A DNA stretch of 64,000 nucleotides. It comes from Marinicella meishanensis (GTDB lineage Bacteria > Pseudomonadota > Gammaproteobacteria > Xanthomonadales > Marinicellaceae). The stretch covers positions 248,001 to 312,000 of the forward strand of contig NZ_JAIOUV010000001.1 in NCBI RefSeq assembly GCF_019931145.1, written 5' to 3'. How positions within the stretch are numbered: the stretch's first letter is position 1; every line of letters starts with the position of its first letter. This document shows, piece by piece, positions 27,045-36,055 of the stretch. The translations under genes were made by a program, and so were the position numbers. Under the pieces are notes generated by a model. The model saw only the letters and a list, made by a program, of their open reading frames with translations. It was not told the origin of the DNA and made no database searches.

Positions 27045-27107
27045 CCTGATTGAGTTTCAGTGAGTGACTGGTGCACCACACTGAAACATCAATCAGGTCA
27101 TTTTTCT
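27045..27107 (+). terminator. Long hairpin terminator at the end of the BLUF-GTPase operon
   Basis: Arms at 27045-27062 and 27079-27097 pair over 18 bases with one bulged A; the loop is 16 bases. On the plus strand TCATTTTTCT follows. The hairpin ends at the base next to the stop codon of the convergent kinase gene, whose own transcript would have no T run after it. Confidence 0.75.
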
Positions 27108-29665
27108 GTTATCTGCGCTCGGATGGCCAATTCGCTGGCGGTAAAGCTGGATTCAATTTTTGGTATCAATGCTTCGACCGCAAGGCCATCACCTTGTTTG
27201 CTGGCCTGCTCAATGGCCAGCGCCAACGCACTCAGTTGATCGCAGGCCATGGTGGCGGCTGATCCAACCAAAGCATGCGCCGTCAGGCTCACGGCCTCAT
27301 AATCCTGTTGTACCACCTGGTGCTTTAAAGTTTGAATGTGTTTTTCCATGCTATCAGTGAAATTGTGAATGATGTCTTTGATCAACGCCTCATCACCCGC
27401 CAATCTTTTATATAATGCTGCATAATCAAAGACAGCCGCCTTTTTATCAGCCTCACCTGATTGCTTGTGAGATGTGTAATCATGCGCCGATTGGGTTGTG
27501 TGATTCAATAACCAGGGCGATATGATTTGTTGCACCATCGCTGATTCAATCGGCTTGGTGATGTAGTCATTCATGCCTGCAGCCAAACATTTTTCTCGGT
27601 CGCCCTGCATGGCGCTGGCGGTCATGGCGATGATTGGAATGGGCGGCAGGCCTTGTTCGGCTTCCAACTGTCGAATTTTTTCTGTGGCTGCATAACCATC
27701 CATGATGGGCATTTGACAGTCCATAATGATCAGGTCAAAGGCGTCGTTTTGCCAAGCTTTGACGGCGGCAGCCCCGTCATCGGCCAACGTCACACTCATC
27801 CCCAAGGTTTCCAGCACACCATTGGCCACATATTGATTGGTTTCATTGTCATCCACCACCAGAATGTGTCCCTGCATGGGTATTTGCTGCTTCTCAGAGG
27901 CTGGCTTGGGGTTGTCATGTCCAGACAATTGGTCAGGTTTTTCTAGGCGCACGGTGAACCAAAAATGACTGCCTTGTTTCGGCTTGCTGTTGACCCCCAC
28001 TTCACCACCCATCAGTCGGGCCAATTGTTGACAAATGTTGAGGCCCAATCCGGTTCCGCTGTACTTGCGGGTGGTGGAGTCATCGGCTTGGGTGAATCGG
28101 TTGAACAAATTCTCTTGCAGGTCCTCAGGGATGCCTATGCCGGTGTCTTTGATGTTGAACTTCAAAAGAGCCTCTGCGGCATTTTCCCAGATCATTTGGG
28201 CATCGACAAACACGAAACCCTTGTCTGTGAATTTGATCGCATTGCCCACCAGGTTGTGCAAGATCTGTCTGATGCGACCGGCATCACCGATGAAATTTTG
28301 CTGGTCAAGCGATTCCATTTCATATTGGAAACTCAGGCTTTTTTCAGCCAAGCCAGGTTGAATCGATTCGGCAAACTCGGCCATCAATGCCTGCAGGTTG
28401 AATGGTTGATCATCAAGCGTCAACTTGCCGGCTTCAATTTTTGATATGTCCAAAATGTCATTGATGATCGCCATCAGTGAATCGGCACTGTTTTGGATGA
28501 TTCGGGCGCGCTCTTTTTGATCTGCTGGCAACGGGTTCTGTAACATCAAATCCAAGGTGCCCAGTATGCCATTCATGGGGGTCCTGATTTCATGGCTCAT
28601 GTTGGCCAAAAACACCGATTTGGCTTGGTTGGCACTGTCGGCTTTTTGTTGGGCCTGGATCAGTTCCTGTTCAATTTTTTTGCTTTCCGAGATGTCTCGC
28701 AGAATACAAAAAATCGCCGGCTTGCCACCAAATGGGATGGCCGTGAGGGTGATGTCTGCAGGGTAGACCTGTTGGTCTTTCTTTTTATACAGCCACTCAA
28801 ATCGACAGTAGCCTTTGGCTTCCACAATGGCCTTGGTTGCCAGCGCCTTTTCATACGAAGTCACCCCACCATGCTGCATCTCCGGGGTCAAAAAGAACGG
28901 GTTGATGGTCAACATTTCTTGTTCATTGGCGTAGCCAAACAAATCCACCGTGGCTTGATTGACCATGACCAGTTTGCCATCGGCAATGATCAACATGGGA
29001 TCTTCTGATTTCTCATACAGCAGCCGATATTTTTCCTCGCTTTCTTGCAGCTGTTGCTCACGCTCAATGGCCTCAAATCGCAGCTGTTGGTTCTCTTTGA
29101 AATGCTTGTTGAATTTGATGCCACTGACAAATGAAACCACCATATACAACACCACCAACAATGCCATCGGACCACCTATGGGACTGTCGGAATTGACGAT
29201 GTGGATGGTGATGGGGATCACCACAATCGGCAAGAACAGCAACAAGCCGCGCTTCATCGGGGACAACACCCGCAAAGCCACAATGCAAATCACCGCCAAA
29301 GTGAGCTCGAGCATGGTTTGGTGTACCATGGACTCATACACAAACAGCATCCACCCCGCCGACCCCCAGACCACGGCAGACAACAAGATACCAAACAAAT
29401 ATCGGTTTTCCCAATGACCCAGCTGTGCTGTTTGGATCGGAGCGTGTTGATCATATTGCCATTTGAGGAACACCCGATACAGGATCGAAACCAGCAGAAT
29501 CGCCCCCCATGTCAGCAAAATGAACAGGCTTTTGTGCTCAACCATGGCAAACAATAAAATGAGGCCTGCAGCCAAAATCAACAATTGGTTTGACACCAAT
29601 GAGTCAAACAACAATTCAAGTCTTTCCCGTCGGGGCTGGTTGTTCTTTTGGATTTTATTTGTCAT
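27098..29665 (-). CDS. Membrane hybrid sensor histidine kinase (PAS-HisKA-HATPase-REC-Hpt)
   Basis: 855 residues from the ATG at 29665 (longer frame starts with TTG). Domains in order: about six transmembrane helices (25-200), short coiled coil, PAS domain (about 215-330), HisKA with NMSHEIRTPMNG, HATPase with NLVGNAIKFTD, DTGIGIP and GTGLGL, receiver domain with acceptor Asp in DCQMPIMDG, and a C-terminal Hpt domain with His in LTAHALVGSAAT. The Lys usually found three residues after the Hpt His is Val here. It should relay phosphate His-Asp-His to a separate regulator not encoded nearby. It is convergent with the BLUF-GTPase operon; a link is possible but unproven. Confidence 0.93.
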   Translation of the reverse strand: MTNKIQKNNQPRRERLELLFDSLVSNQLLILAAGLILLFAMVEHKSLFILLTWGAILLVSILYRVFLKWQYDQHAPIQTAQLGHWENRYLFGILLSAVVWGSAGWMLFVYESMVHQTMLELTLAVICIVALRVLSPMKRGLLLFLPIVVIPITIHIVNSDSPIGGPMALLVVLYMVVSFVSGIKFNKHFKENQQLRFEAIEREQQLQESEEKYRLLYEKSEDPMLIIADGKLVMVNQATVDLFGYANEQEMLTINPFFLTPEMQHGGVTSYEKALATKAIVEAKGYCRFEWLYKKKDQQVYPADITLTAIPFGGKPAIFCILRDISESKKIEQELIQAQQKADSANQAKSVFLANMSHEIRTPMNGILGTLDLMLQNPLPADQKERARIIQNSADSLMAIINDILDISKIEAGKLTLDDQPFNLQALMAEFAESIQPGLAEKSLSFQYEMESLDQQNFIGDAGRIRQILHNLVGNAIKFTDKGFVFVDAQMIWENAAEALLKFNIKDTGIGIPEDLQENLFNRFTQADDSTTRKYSGTGLGLNICQQLARLMGGEVGVNSKPKQGSHFWFTVRLEKPDQLSGHDNPKPASEKQQIPMQGHILVVDDNETNQYVANGVLETLGMSVTLADDGAAAVKAWQNDAFDLIIMDCQMPIMDGYAATEKIRQLEAEQGLPPIPIIAMTASAMQGDREKCLAAGMNDYITKPIESAMVQQIISPWLLNHTTQSAHDYTSHKQSGEADKKAAVFDYAALYKRLAGDEALIKDIIHNFTDSMEKHIQTLKHQVVQQDYEAVSLTAHALVGSAATMACDQLSALALAIEQASKQGDGLAVEALIPKIESSFTASELAIRAQITEK

Positions 29666-30152
29666 GTGGGATTGTCTCTCATCTGTATCAGACAACGGTC
29701 AACCATCGATGACGTACATACACACGCTTGACCACACCCAATGAGGGTATCACATTTCAAGAAATCATCCGAGAAGTACCGGTGGCTTCGTTTTATTGCA
29801 CAACAGCAAAACTTTTGACCACAGGCTGATTCTGTTTCAATTAAATTGCCACCGACATCATCCTGCGGCTTGACCAATGATTGAATTGCAGGGAGTTCAT
29901 TTCAACCATGCTGTGCGGCCCACAGCGTTGAGTGCAGGAGCACGCAATCAACCCAGTCAGAAAGCATTAAATGTTAATGAAGTTCTTGGCCTGCCTTGAG
30001 CTCATTCAACCTGGATGATCCGGTCAAGCCGGCTCAAGACGGGTGGGGGTGGGTGAAAAAAATACATCGCCAGTCCTCATGGCGAATGATCATTGGGCCT
30101 ATTAATGGCTCAGTGGTAGGAAATGAATGTCATTTTGACCGGTTGATAGACT
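29666..30152. other. Gene-poor region with repeat copy 1
   Basis: 487 bases. No frame has coding character apart from the short repeat-associated frame at 29968-30053. The first ~100 bases must hold the promoter of the kinase at 27098-29665. The part next to 30153 lies past the stop of the next minus-strand gene and shows no good terminator. Confidence 0.55.
29968..30053 (+). repeat. Intergenic repeat copy 1 (LDDPVKP element)
   Basis: About 86 bases that match 30988-31073 at roughly three positions in four. A 24-base block (30009-30032) is identical in both, and contains ATCCGG-TCAAG-CCGG, half of a hairpin that is complete in copy 2. A short frame through it would encode NLDDPVKPAQDG. Relative to copy 2 this copy has one extra base between CTTGAG and the 24-base block, so the upstream frame starting at 29971 is broken. 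Confidence 0.65.
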
Positions 30153-30881
30153 TTATGATGCCCGCCTTTTCTTGTTAATGATCCACAAATAAACACCCAA
30201 CACCAACTCAAACAAAATGATTCCTGGATAACAGAGCACGATCAGCCATATGCCCACCCCAGGTTGTTGATTTAATTCATCCATCATAATCACAAACAAC
30301 CCAAATTGGATTACAAGGGCTGTTGCTACAGAAGCCGTGTTACCTCTGTTGATGCCAACCACGAACAATATCACTGAAAACACCAGAGCCACCAACACCA
30401 ATATCATCCAAAACCAATCCCATCTCTGCTTTTGTTGATGTAATGACCATTCCTCTTGGCTTTGCTGCTGCCAATCATTGGAGACCAATTCAAAACTGCG
30501 GGTTACCAAAGTGTCCAAATCAACCCGAATTTTGTATTTCCTGTGAGGGGCAGCTTTTCGCTGTAGATAGTCATCAATTGATGTGATGGGGAACCCAAAA
30601 GCCCAATTCTCATAAATGGTTAATTGGTAGACACCGGACCATGACTTGTTATCAGAATGGCTGATTTCGTGTTCAATGGCCGATTTGGCCCATTTGGGTG
30701 TTTCAATGATTTTTGGAATGCGCTGACAATAGCCATTAATCCTGACCTCTTCCACAAAAAACAAATCTGTACATTGACCGGCCTGACAGTCTGCAATGAT
30801 GACATTCTCAATGTCTCTGCATGATCTGCCTTGACTGATGTTGACATGAATCAGCAACGCAATAAAAAGCAACAACCGCAT
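30153..30881 (-). CDS. Membrane protein of unknown function
   Basis: 242 residues from the ATG at 30881, which has an AAGGAAG site; the ATG at 30908 does not. Signal peptide about 1-18, then an exported domain of about 135 residues with four cysteines in a tight cluster (CRDIE...CQAGQC...YCQR), followed by three hydrophobic helices and a basic C-terminus (INKKRRAS). No family recognised. It sits alone between two copies of an intergenic repeat. Confidence 0.75.
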   Translation of the reverse strand: MRLLLFIALLIHVNISQGRSCRDIENVIIADCQAGQCTDLFFVEEVRINGYCQRIPKIIETPKWAKSAIEHEISHSDNKSWSGVYQLTIYENWAFGFPITSIDDYLQRKAAPHRKYKIRVDLDTLVTRSFELVSNDWQQQSQEEWSLHQQKQRWDWFWMILVLVALVFSVILFVVGINRGNTASVATALVIQFGLFVIMMDELNQQPGVGIWLIVLCYPGIILFELVLGVYLWIINKKRRAS

Positions 30882-30987
30882 GGGTCTTCCTTGTATGGCT
30901 TCATCCATATGACATTGGGTGTCAATAAGGGTTCTGATTGTTTGGATGTTTTTTTGATCTGGACCGCAGGACCCAGGCAGACAAAAC

Positions 30988-31073
30988 TAAATGTTTAAGT
31001 TATTTTTGGTCCTCCTTGAGCCCTTCCACCTGGATGATCCGGTCAAGCCGGATAATGACGGCGGGGGAGGTGG
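30988..31073 (+). repeat. Intergenic repeat copy 2 (LDDPVKP element)
   Basis: Counterpart of 29968-30053. The 24 identical bases are 31028-31051. Here the palindrome ATCCGG-TCAAG-CCGGAT (31037-31053) is complete. A frame from ATG 30991 reads MFKLFLVLLEPFHLDDPVKP, then DNDGGGGGCGFCC, with the five glycines encoded by varied codons, and stays open to 31254 antisense to the response regulator. There is no clear ribosome site. It may be a palindromic repeat of the kind common between bacterial genes, or the start of a small peptide gene. Confidence 0.6.
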
Positions 31074-31154
31074 CTGTGGCTTTTGCTGCCCCTATTTGAT
31101 GTTCTGGTGGTGGTTGGTGCGCTTAGCAGGACGCTTCAGGACTTCAGCACCGGT

Positions 31155-31871
31155 CTACCAACTCAAGGCTTTTTTCAGGTGGCTGGCGTGGCGGCGGGAG
31201 ACGTCGATTTCTTGGCCGTCATCCATGGTCAACAGCAGGCCGCTGTGGCCGTAGGCTTCGATGTTTTTCACGAAGTTGATGTTGATGATGTGGCTGCGGT
31301 TGGCGCGGAAAAATTGCTTCTCAGGCAAACGGGTCTGGATTTGGGTGAGTGATTTGTAGACCAATGGTTGGTGCTGGTCGAAGTGCAGCTGGGTGTAATT
31401 GCCGTGGCTGACAAAATAGCGGATTTGGTGCACGTCAACCAACCAGCAGCGGTCGTTTTCTTTGACAAATATTTTGTGGTCGATCACCTGCTCAACCTTC
31501 GGACTTGGTTCAGTGGCATACGCTTTGAGCAGCTTTTCCAGGGCTTGGTTGAAGCGTTGTTGGCTGATGGGTTTGAGCAAATAGTCCAAGGCATTTTGTT
31601 CAAACGCCTGCACCGCATACTCGTCATAAGCGGTGGTGAAGATCACCGCTGGACAATGATCCAGTTGTTCCAGCACATCAAAACCCGTGCCGTCAGGCAG
31701 GTTAATGTCCAACAACAACACATCCGGTTGTTGTTCTCTGATCAACGCCACGCCTTCGGCCACTGTGCTGCCTTGGCCCACCACTTCGAGGTTCTGGTGG
31801 GGTTTGAGCAACTGCAACAGCTCATTGCGGGCCAAGCGTGAATCTTCAACCATGACCAATTTCAAATTCAT
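31155..31871 (-). CDS. LytTR-type response regulator
   Basis: 238 residues. The N-terminal receiver domain has acidic residues ED at 9-10, acceptor Asp in VLLLDINLPDG and Lys in YLLKPIS. The C-terminal LytTR DNA-binding domain runs from about 135 (KIFVKENDRCWLVDVHQIRYFVS) and contains the usual FFRANRSHIININFVKNI block. It should activate or repress genes on phosphorylation by the kinase encoded just upstream, whose stop overlaps its start by four bases (ATGA). Last gene of a three-gene operon. Confidence 0.93.
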   Translation of the reverse strand: MNLKLVMVEDSRLARNELLQLLKPHQNLEVVGQGSTVAEGVALIREQQPDVLLLDINLPDGTGFDVLEQLDHCPAVIFTTAYDEYAVQAFEQNALDYLLKPISQQRFNQALEKLLKAYATEPSPKVEQVIDHKIFVKENDRCWLVDVHQIRYFVSHGNYTQLHFDQHQPLVYKSLTQIQTRLPEKQFFRANRSHIININFVKNIEAYGHSGLLLTMDDGQEIDVSRRHASHLKKALSW

Positions 31872-32962
31872 GCCGGTGCTCCAGCAAAGGTGGCGGCCTC
31901 TGGTAAGGCGGGCAACACCACTTCAATGCAGACCTGATTGGATTGGGCCGTCACCTGCAAGGTCGCTTGGTCACCAAACAGCAGGGCCAAGCGCTTGCGG
32001 ATGTTGGCCAAACCCAAGCCGGACTCGGCCACAGGTGGTTTGTGCCAATGACCCGGGTTGCGCACCGTGATGTGCAGCTGTTGTGATGCCAAATTGACGC
32101 CCAGATACAATTCGCCTGGGCTGGCTTGGCGATCAATGCCATGCCGAATGGCATTTTCCACCAATAACTGGATCAGCATCGGTGGTACCTGACAAGGCAA
32201 GGCCCTGGGCTCAACTTCTTCGCGGTATTGCAGGCGGTCCTCATATTGAATCTGGCACAACTGGATGTAGGCTTGCACCACCGCCAACTCACTGGCCAAA
32301 TCGGTCAACGGCTGTTTCGGGGTGTTCAAAGAATAGCGCAACAAATCCGCCAGGTCGGTGAGCATGGTGCGGGCCCGGTCAACATCTTCCAGCATCAGAC
32401 CGCGGATGTTGTTCAAACCATTGAACAAAAAATGCGGATTGAGCTGCCCCATCAGGTGGTTCAGTTCTGCTTCTTTCAGTTGCAACTGGGTCTGGTGTTG
32501 TTGGGACTGCAGTTGACTCAATTGGCGCAGGTGATTGATGATCAGATAGACCACGGTCCAAATGCCCAGCATCAAGGTCAACACCAACCAGTTTTGGTAT
32601 ACCGTGACCATGAAAAACACCAAGGTGCTGGCATGGCCAAACAACAGGTAATAAAAACCCACACCCAAGGTGCTCAGGACCGCCGAAACAAAGCCCAGCA
32701 GCACCACCAGCAGCACCAATCGAAACCACACCCCTGGACTCAGTGAGTGCAACAAATCAAACCGATGCAGCACCCAGCGCAACACCAAGCACAACACGGT
32801 GTTGACCAACAACAGCACCACCAATGAGACCAAGCCCTGTTCCAGACTTTCGATGCCATTGAATTGGCGGGTGATGAAATTGATCAGAATGAACACCCCC
32901 CAAACCGAAGCATGAAACCACCAAAAATAGCGGTCAGCTGGCGGGGTTCGGGCGGGGTTCAT
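31868..32962 (-). CDS. LytS/AlgZ-type membrane sensor histidine kinase
   Basis: 364 residues from the ATG at 32962 with an AGGA site; the longer frame starts with TTG. Four transmembrane helices (about 12-150), then a His_kinase domain: LNHLMGQLNPHFLFNGLNNI contains the phospho-acceptor His, and the ATP-binding part has LLVENAIRHGI and GLGLANIRKRL. It lacks an extracytoplasmic domain, so it may sense a membrane state or ligand. Partner of the LytTR regulator that follows; 17 bases after the hydrolase gene. Confidence 0.92.
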   Translation of the reverse strand: MNPARTPPADRYFWWFHASVWGVFILINFITRQFNGIESLEQGLVSLVVLLLVNTVLCLVLRWVLHRFDLLHSLSPGVWFRLVLLVVLLGFVSAVLSTLGVGFYYLLFGHASTLVFFMVTVYQNWLVLTLMLGIWTVVYLIINHLRQLSQLQSQQHQTQLQLKEAELNHLMGQLNPHFLFNGLNNIRGLMLEDVDRARTMLTDLADLLRYSLNTPKQPLTDLASELAVVQAYIQLCQIQYEDRLQYREEVEPRALPCQVPPMLIQLLVENAIRHGIDRQASPGELYLGVNLASQQLHITVRNPGHWHKPPVAESGLGLANIRKRLALLFGDQATLQVTAQSNQVCIEVVLPALPEAATFAGAPA

Positions 32963-32979
32963 GCGGCATTCCTCATGCG

Positions 32980-34695
32980 TCAATCATAGCGCTTGTTCAG
33001 CCAATTGACCATGGCTTGTAACGCAGCCGGGGCAAAGGTTTCTTCGATTTGCACGTACTCGCTGGTGGCCCCAGTGGTGCTGGTTTGGAACAGGTGATTC
33101 AATTGCGGCAAGGCCTGGATGGTGAAATCTGGGTGCTGGGCTGCTTGTAAGCTGCGCTCGATGCCGGCCAGGTTGGACTCGGCGGCGACCTGCACATCCA
33201 ATTCACCATTGAGGGCCAACAAAGGAGTGGAGACCTGGGCCAAATATGGGGCCGGGTCAAAGGCGATGAAATACCGGAACCATGGGGTGTCGACCATTTT
33301 CAAGTGGTTGTCCACAGCCAGTTGCAACTGCTCTGCGGACACCCCGTCGGCCGCCAAATCGTCTTTGAGGTATTGACTGACTTGCGCGCTGTAATCATCG
33401 CGCTTGGCCCATTTGACCAACTGCTGATGGAAGGCCAAATCATCGGCCCGTTGCTGCTGCAAAGTCGTTTCGTCTTGACCCATGGTCTTGGCAATCAAGT
33501 ACTTTTGTTCGGCCAACAACTCGGTGATCGGAATGCCTGGTCCAGCCAACAAAATCAGAAAACCCAAGTCGTCACGCTCGGCCGCCAACATGGGGGCGAT
33601 CATGCCCCCTTCGCTGTGACCAATCAAACCCACTTTGTCAGCGGGGATGTCATCCCGCGTTTGCAGGTAATCCACCGCCGCGCTGATGTCGGTGACGAAA
33701 TCGGCGCTGGTGGCGGTTTTGAAGTCGCCGGTGGAATCACCGACACCGCGGTCATCCATGCGCAGCACGGCATAACCTTGTGCCGCCAAATGATCGGCAA
33801 TCACCCAAAAGGGTTCGTGTTTGAACACGGTTTCGTTGCGGTCTTGGGGACCCGATCCGGTGATCATCACCGCCGCAGCCTTGACCTGTTGGGGGTCTTG
33901 GGGCCGGGTCAGGGTGCCAGCCAATTGCACCCCAGCAGTGACGTTCTCCACCACCACGTCTTCCACGTGATAAGCAAATGGGGCTTGGGGTTGCTGTGGT
34001 CGCTGGTAGACCTGTTTGGGCAAAGCACCTTGGGTCAAGGCCAGCTTGAACACCAGGCCTTGTTGCTTGAAATCGCCGTCAATAGTCTGTTCGTCTTCAC
34101 TGAGGTGACCGGTGAACTCAACCCCCAGCGCTTGCATGGTGAAACGCACTTCACCGGCCTCGATGCCGATGGCATCCACCACCAAGCCAGTGACGTTTTG
34201 ATCGGGGCTGTCGGCACTGGCCTGCAATTGCCCTTCTGACTGCTTGACGTGCAACACCAAACTCAGGGGGTTGCCTGGAATCTGCACCGTGCCACCCCAT
34301 TGACCCACCAACACCGCTGGATCACTGCTGTCGCTGTGGGCCACGTTGGCATCTGCGCGGGAGAAACTCAAATCAAACACCCCGCCTTGAATGAACTTGC
34401 CGGTGATGGTGTCATTGGCCTCATCCAACTGGCCCTCGTAATGCACCCCAATGGCTGACAACTCAAACAACAAACGCGCACCGTCCATTTCCACCCGGCT
34501 CATGGGCATGCCCATGGCGCCCTGGGCGGGTGAATCCAGCGTGCCACTGGCCACGCCATCGTTTTGTTGCAAGTGCAAGACCAAAGGCAACTGCATGCCG
34601 TTGACTTCCAACACCCCTTCCCAGTCACCTGCCAACTCAGCGTGGACCGTCCATGACCACAGCAGCAATGATGTCAACTTAATCAATTGTTTCAT
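32980..34695 (-). CDS. Exported alpha/beta hydrolase with duplicated N-terminal domain
   Basis: 571 residues with a signal peptide (about 1-19). Residues 20-115 and 130-225 are an internal duplication: LAGDWEGVLEVNG...LPLVLHLQQ against LVGQWGGTVQIPG...LSLVLHVKQ, each ending in TI(T/D)G(K/D)F. These look like beta-rich lipocalin-like modules. The alpha/beta hydrolase domain has the oxyanion region ITGSGPQDRNE, nucleophile Ser in GHSEGG and catalytic His probably in LPQLNHLFQ. Relatives act as esterases or peptidases with unclear substrates. First gene of an operon with a sensor kinase and LytTR regulator, so its product or substrate may be tied to that signal. Confidence 0.88.
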   Translation of the reverse strand: MKQLIKLTSLLLWSWTVHAELAGDWEGVLEVNGMQLPLVLHLQQNDGVASGTLDSPAQGAMGMPMSRVEMDGARLLFELSAIGVHYEGQLDEANDTITGKFIQGGVFDLSFSRADANVAHSDSSDPAVLVGQWGGTVQIPGNPLSLVLHVKQSEGQLQASADSPDQNVTGLVVDAIGIEAGEVRFTMQALGVEFTGHLSEDEQTIDGDFKQQGLVFKLALTQGALPKQVYQRPQQPQAPFAYHVEDVVVENVTAGVQLAGTLTRPQDPQQVKAAAVMITGSGPQDRNETVFKHEPFWVIADHLAAQGYAVLRMDDRGVGDSTGDFKTATSADFVTDISAAVDYLQTRDDIPADKVGLIGHSEGGMIAPMLAAERDDLGFLILLAGPGIPITELLAEQKYLIAKTMGQDETTLQQQRADDLAFHQQLVKWAKRDDYSAQVSQYLKDDLAADGVSAEQLQLAVDNHLKMVDTPWFRYFIAFDPAPYLAQVSTPLLALNGELDVQVAAESNLAGIERSLQAAQHPDFTIQALPQLNHLFQTSTTGATSEYVQIEETFAPAALQAMVNWLNKRYD

Positions 34696-34826
34696 GATAA
34701 TTGTTCTCGATTGAAAATGATCATGCTAACAGCAATCGAGCGATGACCACCAAAATTAGGATGGATGGTCCATTGGCGATGTGAACCCCACCACTGGCCT
34801 GATCATCAGGCCAGTGAGTTCCGCAT

Positions 34827-35996
34827 TCAAAGCCTGTCTTTCCAAATCAAGAAGGGCTTTTCCACCAAATAATGCACCAACAAACTGCCCAACAACGTCA
34901 TCCCCAAATACAATGCCATGAATGAGCCGATGTGGATCCAAGCTTCTTCGCTGCGAATGTATGTTTTGTGAATTCGCACCACCCATGGCAACAACGCGTA
35001 ATGAACCAAGTACAATGAATAAGACAGGACGGCAATCACCCGCAACGTCCGGCCTCGCAACAAGGCCAACCAACGATGACCACTGAATTGAACCACCGAC
35101 CACACCAAACACCCAAACAGCACAATCACCAAACCATGAAGCCAGTTGGTCCAATGCCAGCTTGGCAGGTCAAACAATTTCACACTGAATAACAACACCC
35201 CCAAAATCAACATCACCCCAATCGTGGATCCCGGTCCAAGCCTGTTGACCGGGCGCCCTTGCCACAAAGCCACCAGCACGCCAATCAGAATCCCGGTCAC
35301 GGCAAAATGAAAGGGCAGACGCAGCTCTATGAAAAAATCATTGCTTCTCAAATCGGCGTCTGCTTGAATGATCAACACGCTCCGATAAAGTAACATCAAG
35401 AGCACAAAAAGCAGCAACAGCAGGGTCGCTTGTTTGGCCGGCCAGCGGCGCAAAAACAACAGCAATGGCGCCAGCAGATAAAACTTCTCTTCCGTCGCCA
35501 GTGACCACATGGGTTCCAATATTCGGGGGCCCATGTAATCCTGTAAAAAAAACAAATGCGTAAGCAGCTGTGTGCCAGTCACATCGACCTTGTAATAAGG
35601 AATGGCACCCAACATGAACAGCAAGATCATGGCGTAATACACGGGAAACGTTCGCAGCACGCGTTTCAGTGCATAGCGGCGGTAATCGGTGGCCAAGGCG
35701 GTTTGGTCTTGCAATTTGATCAGGTGGTGGAAAATCAAATACCCACTGAGCACAAAAAACAAATCCACGCCCAGCCAGCCATTTTGCAGGAAGTGACCCA
35801 ATGCCCCTGTGAAAAAATTGCGATAATAAGAGCCATTCACTTCACCATAATAGGTGGCAAAGTGATACAACAGCACCATGACAATGGCCAGTGCCCGCAA
35901 GCCATCCAGCTCTGGAATTCTTCCTGGCTGAGTCCCAATTTTGAGGTATTGAACCCAAGCGAATTTTTGGCGGCCGCCCTCTGCTGTTTGCTGCAT
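34827..35996 (-). CDS. Acyltransferase family 3 membrane protein (OafA/YrhL-like)
   Basis: 389 residues from the ATG at 35996; the longer frame starts with TTG at 36059 and would run into the preceding gene. About ten transmembrane helices. Family hallmarks: RIPELDGLRALAIVMVLLYHF near the N-terminus, GVDLFFVLSGYLIF, and SLATEEKFYLLAPLLL. Members O-acylate cell-surface sugars or other lipids at the inner membrane. No SGNH domain is attached. It lies 59 bases after a sigma operon and may be read through from it. Substrate unknown. Confidence 0.88.
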   Translation of the reverse strand: MQQTAEGGRQKFAWVQYLKIGTQPGRIPELDGLRALAIVMVLLYHFATYYGEVNGSYYRNFFTGALGHFLQNGWLGVDLFFVLSGYLIFHHLIKLQDQTALATDYRRYALKRVLRTFPVYYAMILLFMLGAIPYYKVDVTGTQLLTHLFFLQDYMGPRILEPMWSLATEEKFYLLAPLLLFLRRWPAKQATLLLLLFVLLMLLYRSVLIIQADADLRSNDFFIELRLPFHFAVTGILIGVLVALWQGRPVNRLGPGSTIGVMLILGVLLFSVKLFDLPSWHWTNWLHGLVIVLFGCLVWSVVQFSGHRWLALLRGRTLRVIAVLSYSLYLVHYALLPWVVRIHKTYIRSEEAWIHIGSFMALYLGMTLLGSLLVHYLVEKPFLIWKDRL

Positions 35997-36055
35997 GTCA
36001 GTTTGGATTAAAAAAACTGGACCTACTATAGCAGCACCAGACTCCGATGTGGTGT

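Noticed and set aside
27098..29665. The hybrid kinase as the CvnA kinase of a conservon
   Set aside because: It is convergent with the GTPase operon, carries PAS, receiver and Hpt domains unlike CvnA, and no DUF742 gene is present. A link remains possible but is not claimed.
29996..30178. A 60-codon plus-strand frame with LDDPVKP
   Set aside because: TTG start without ribosome site, and the frame upstream is broken relative to copy 2. Treated as part of a repeat.
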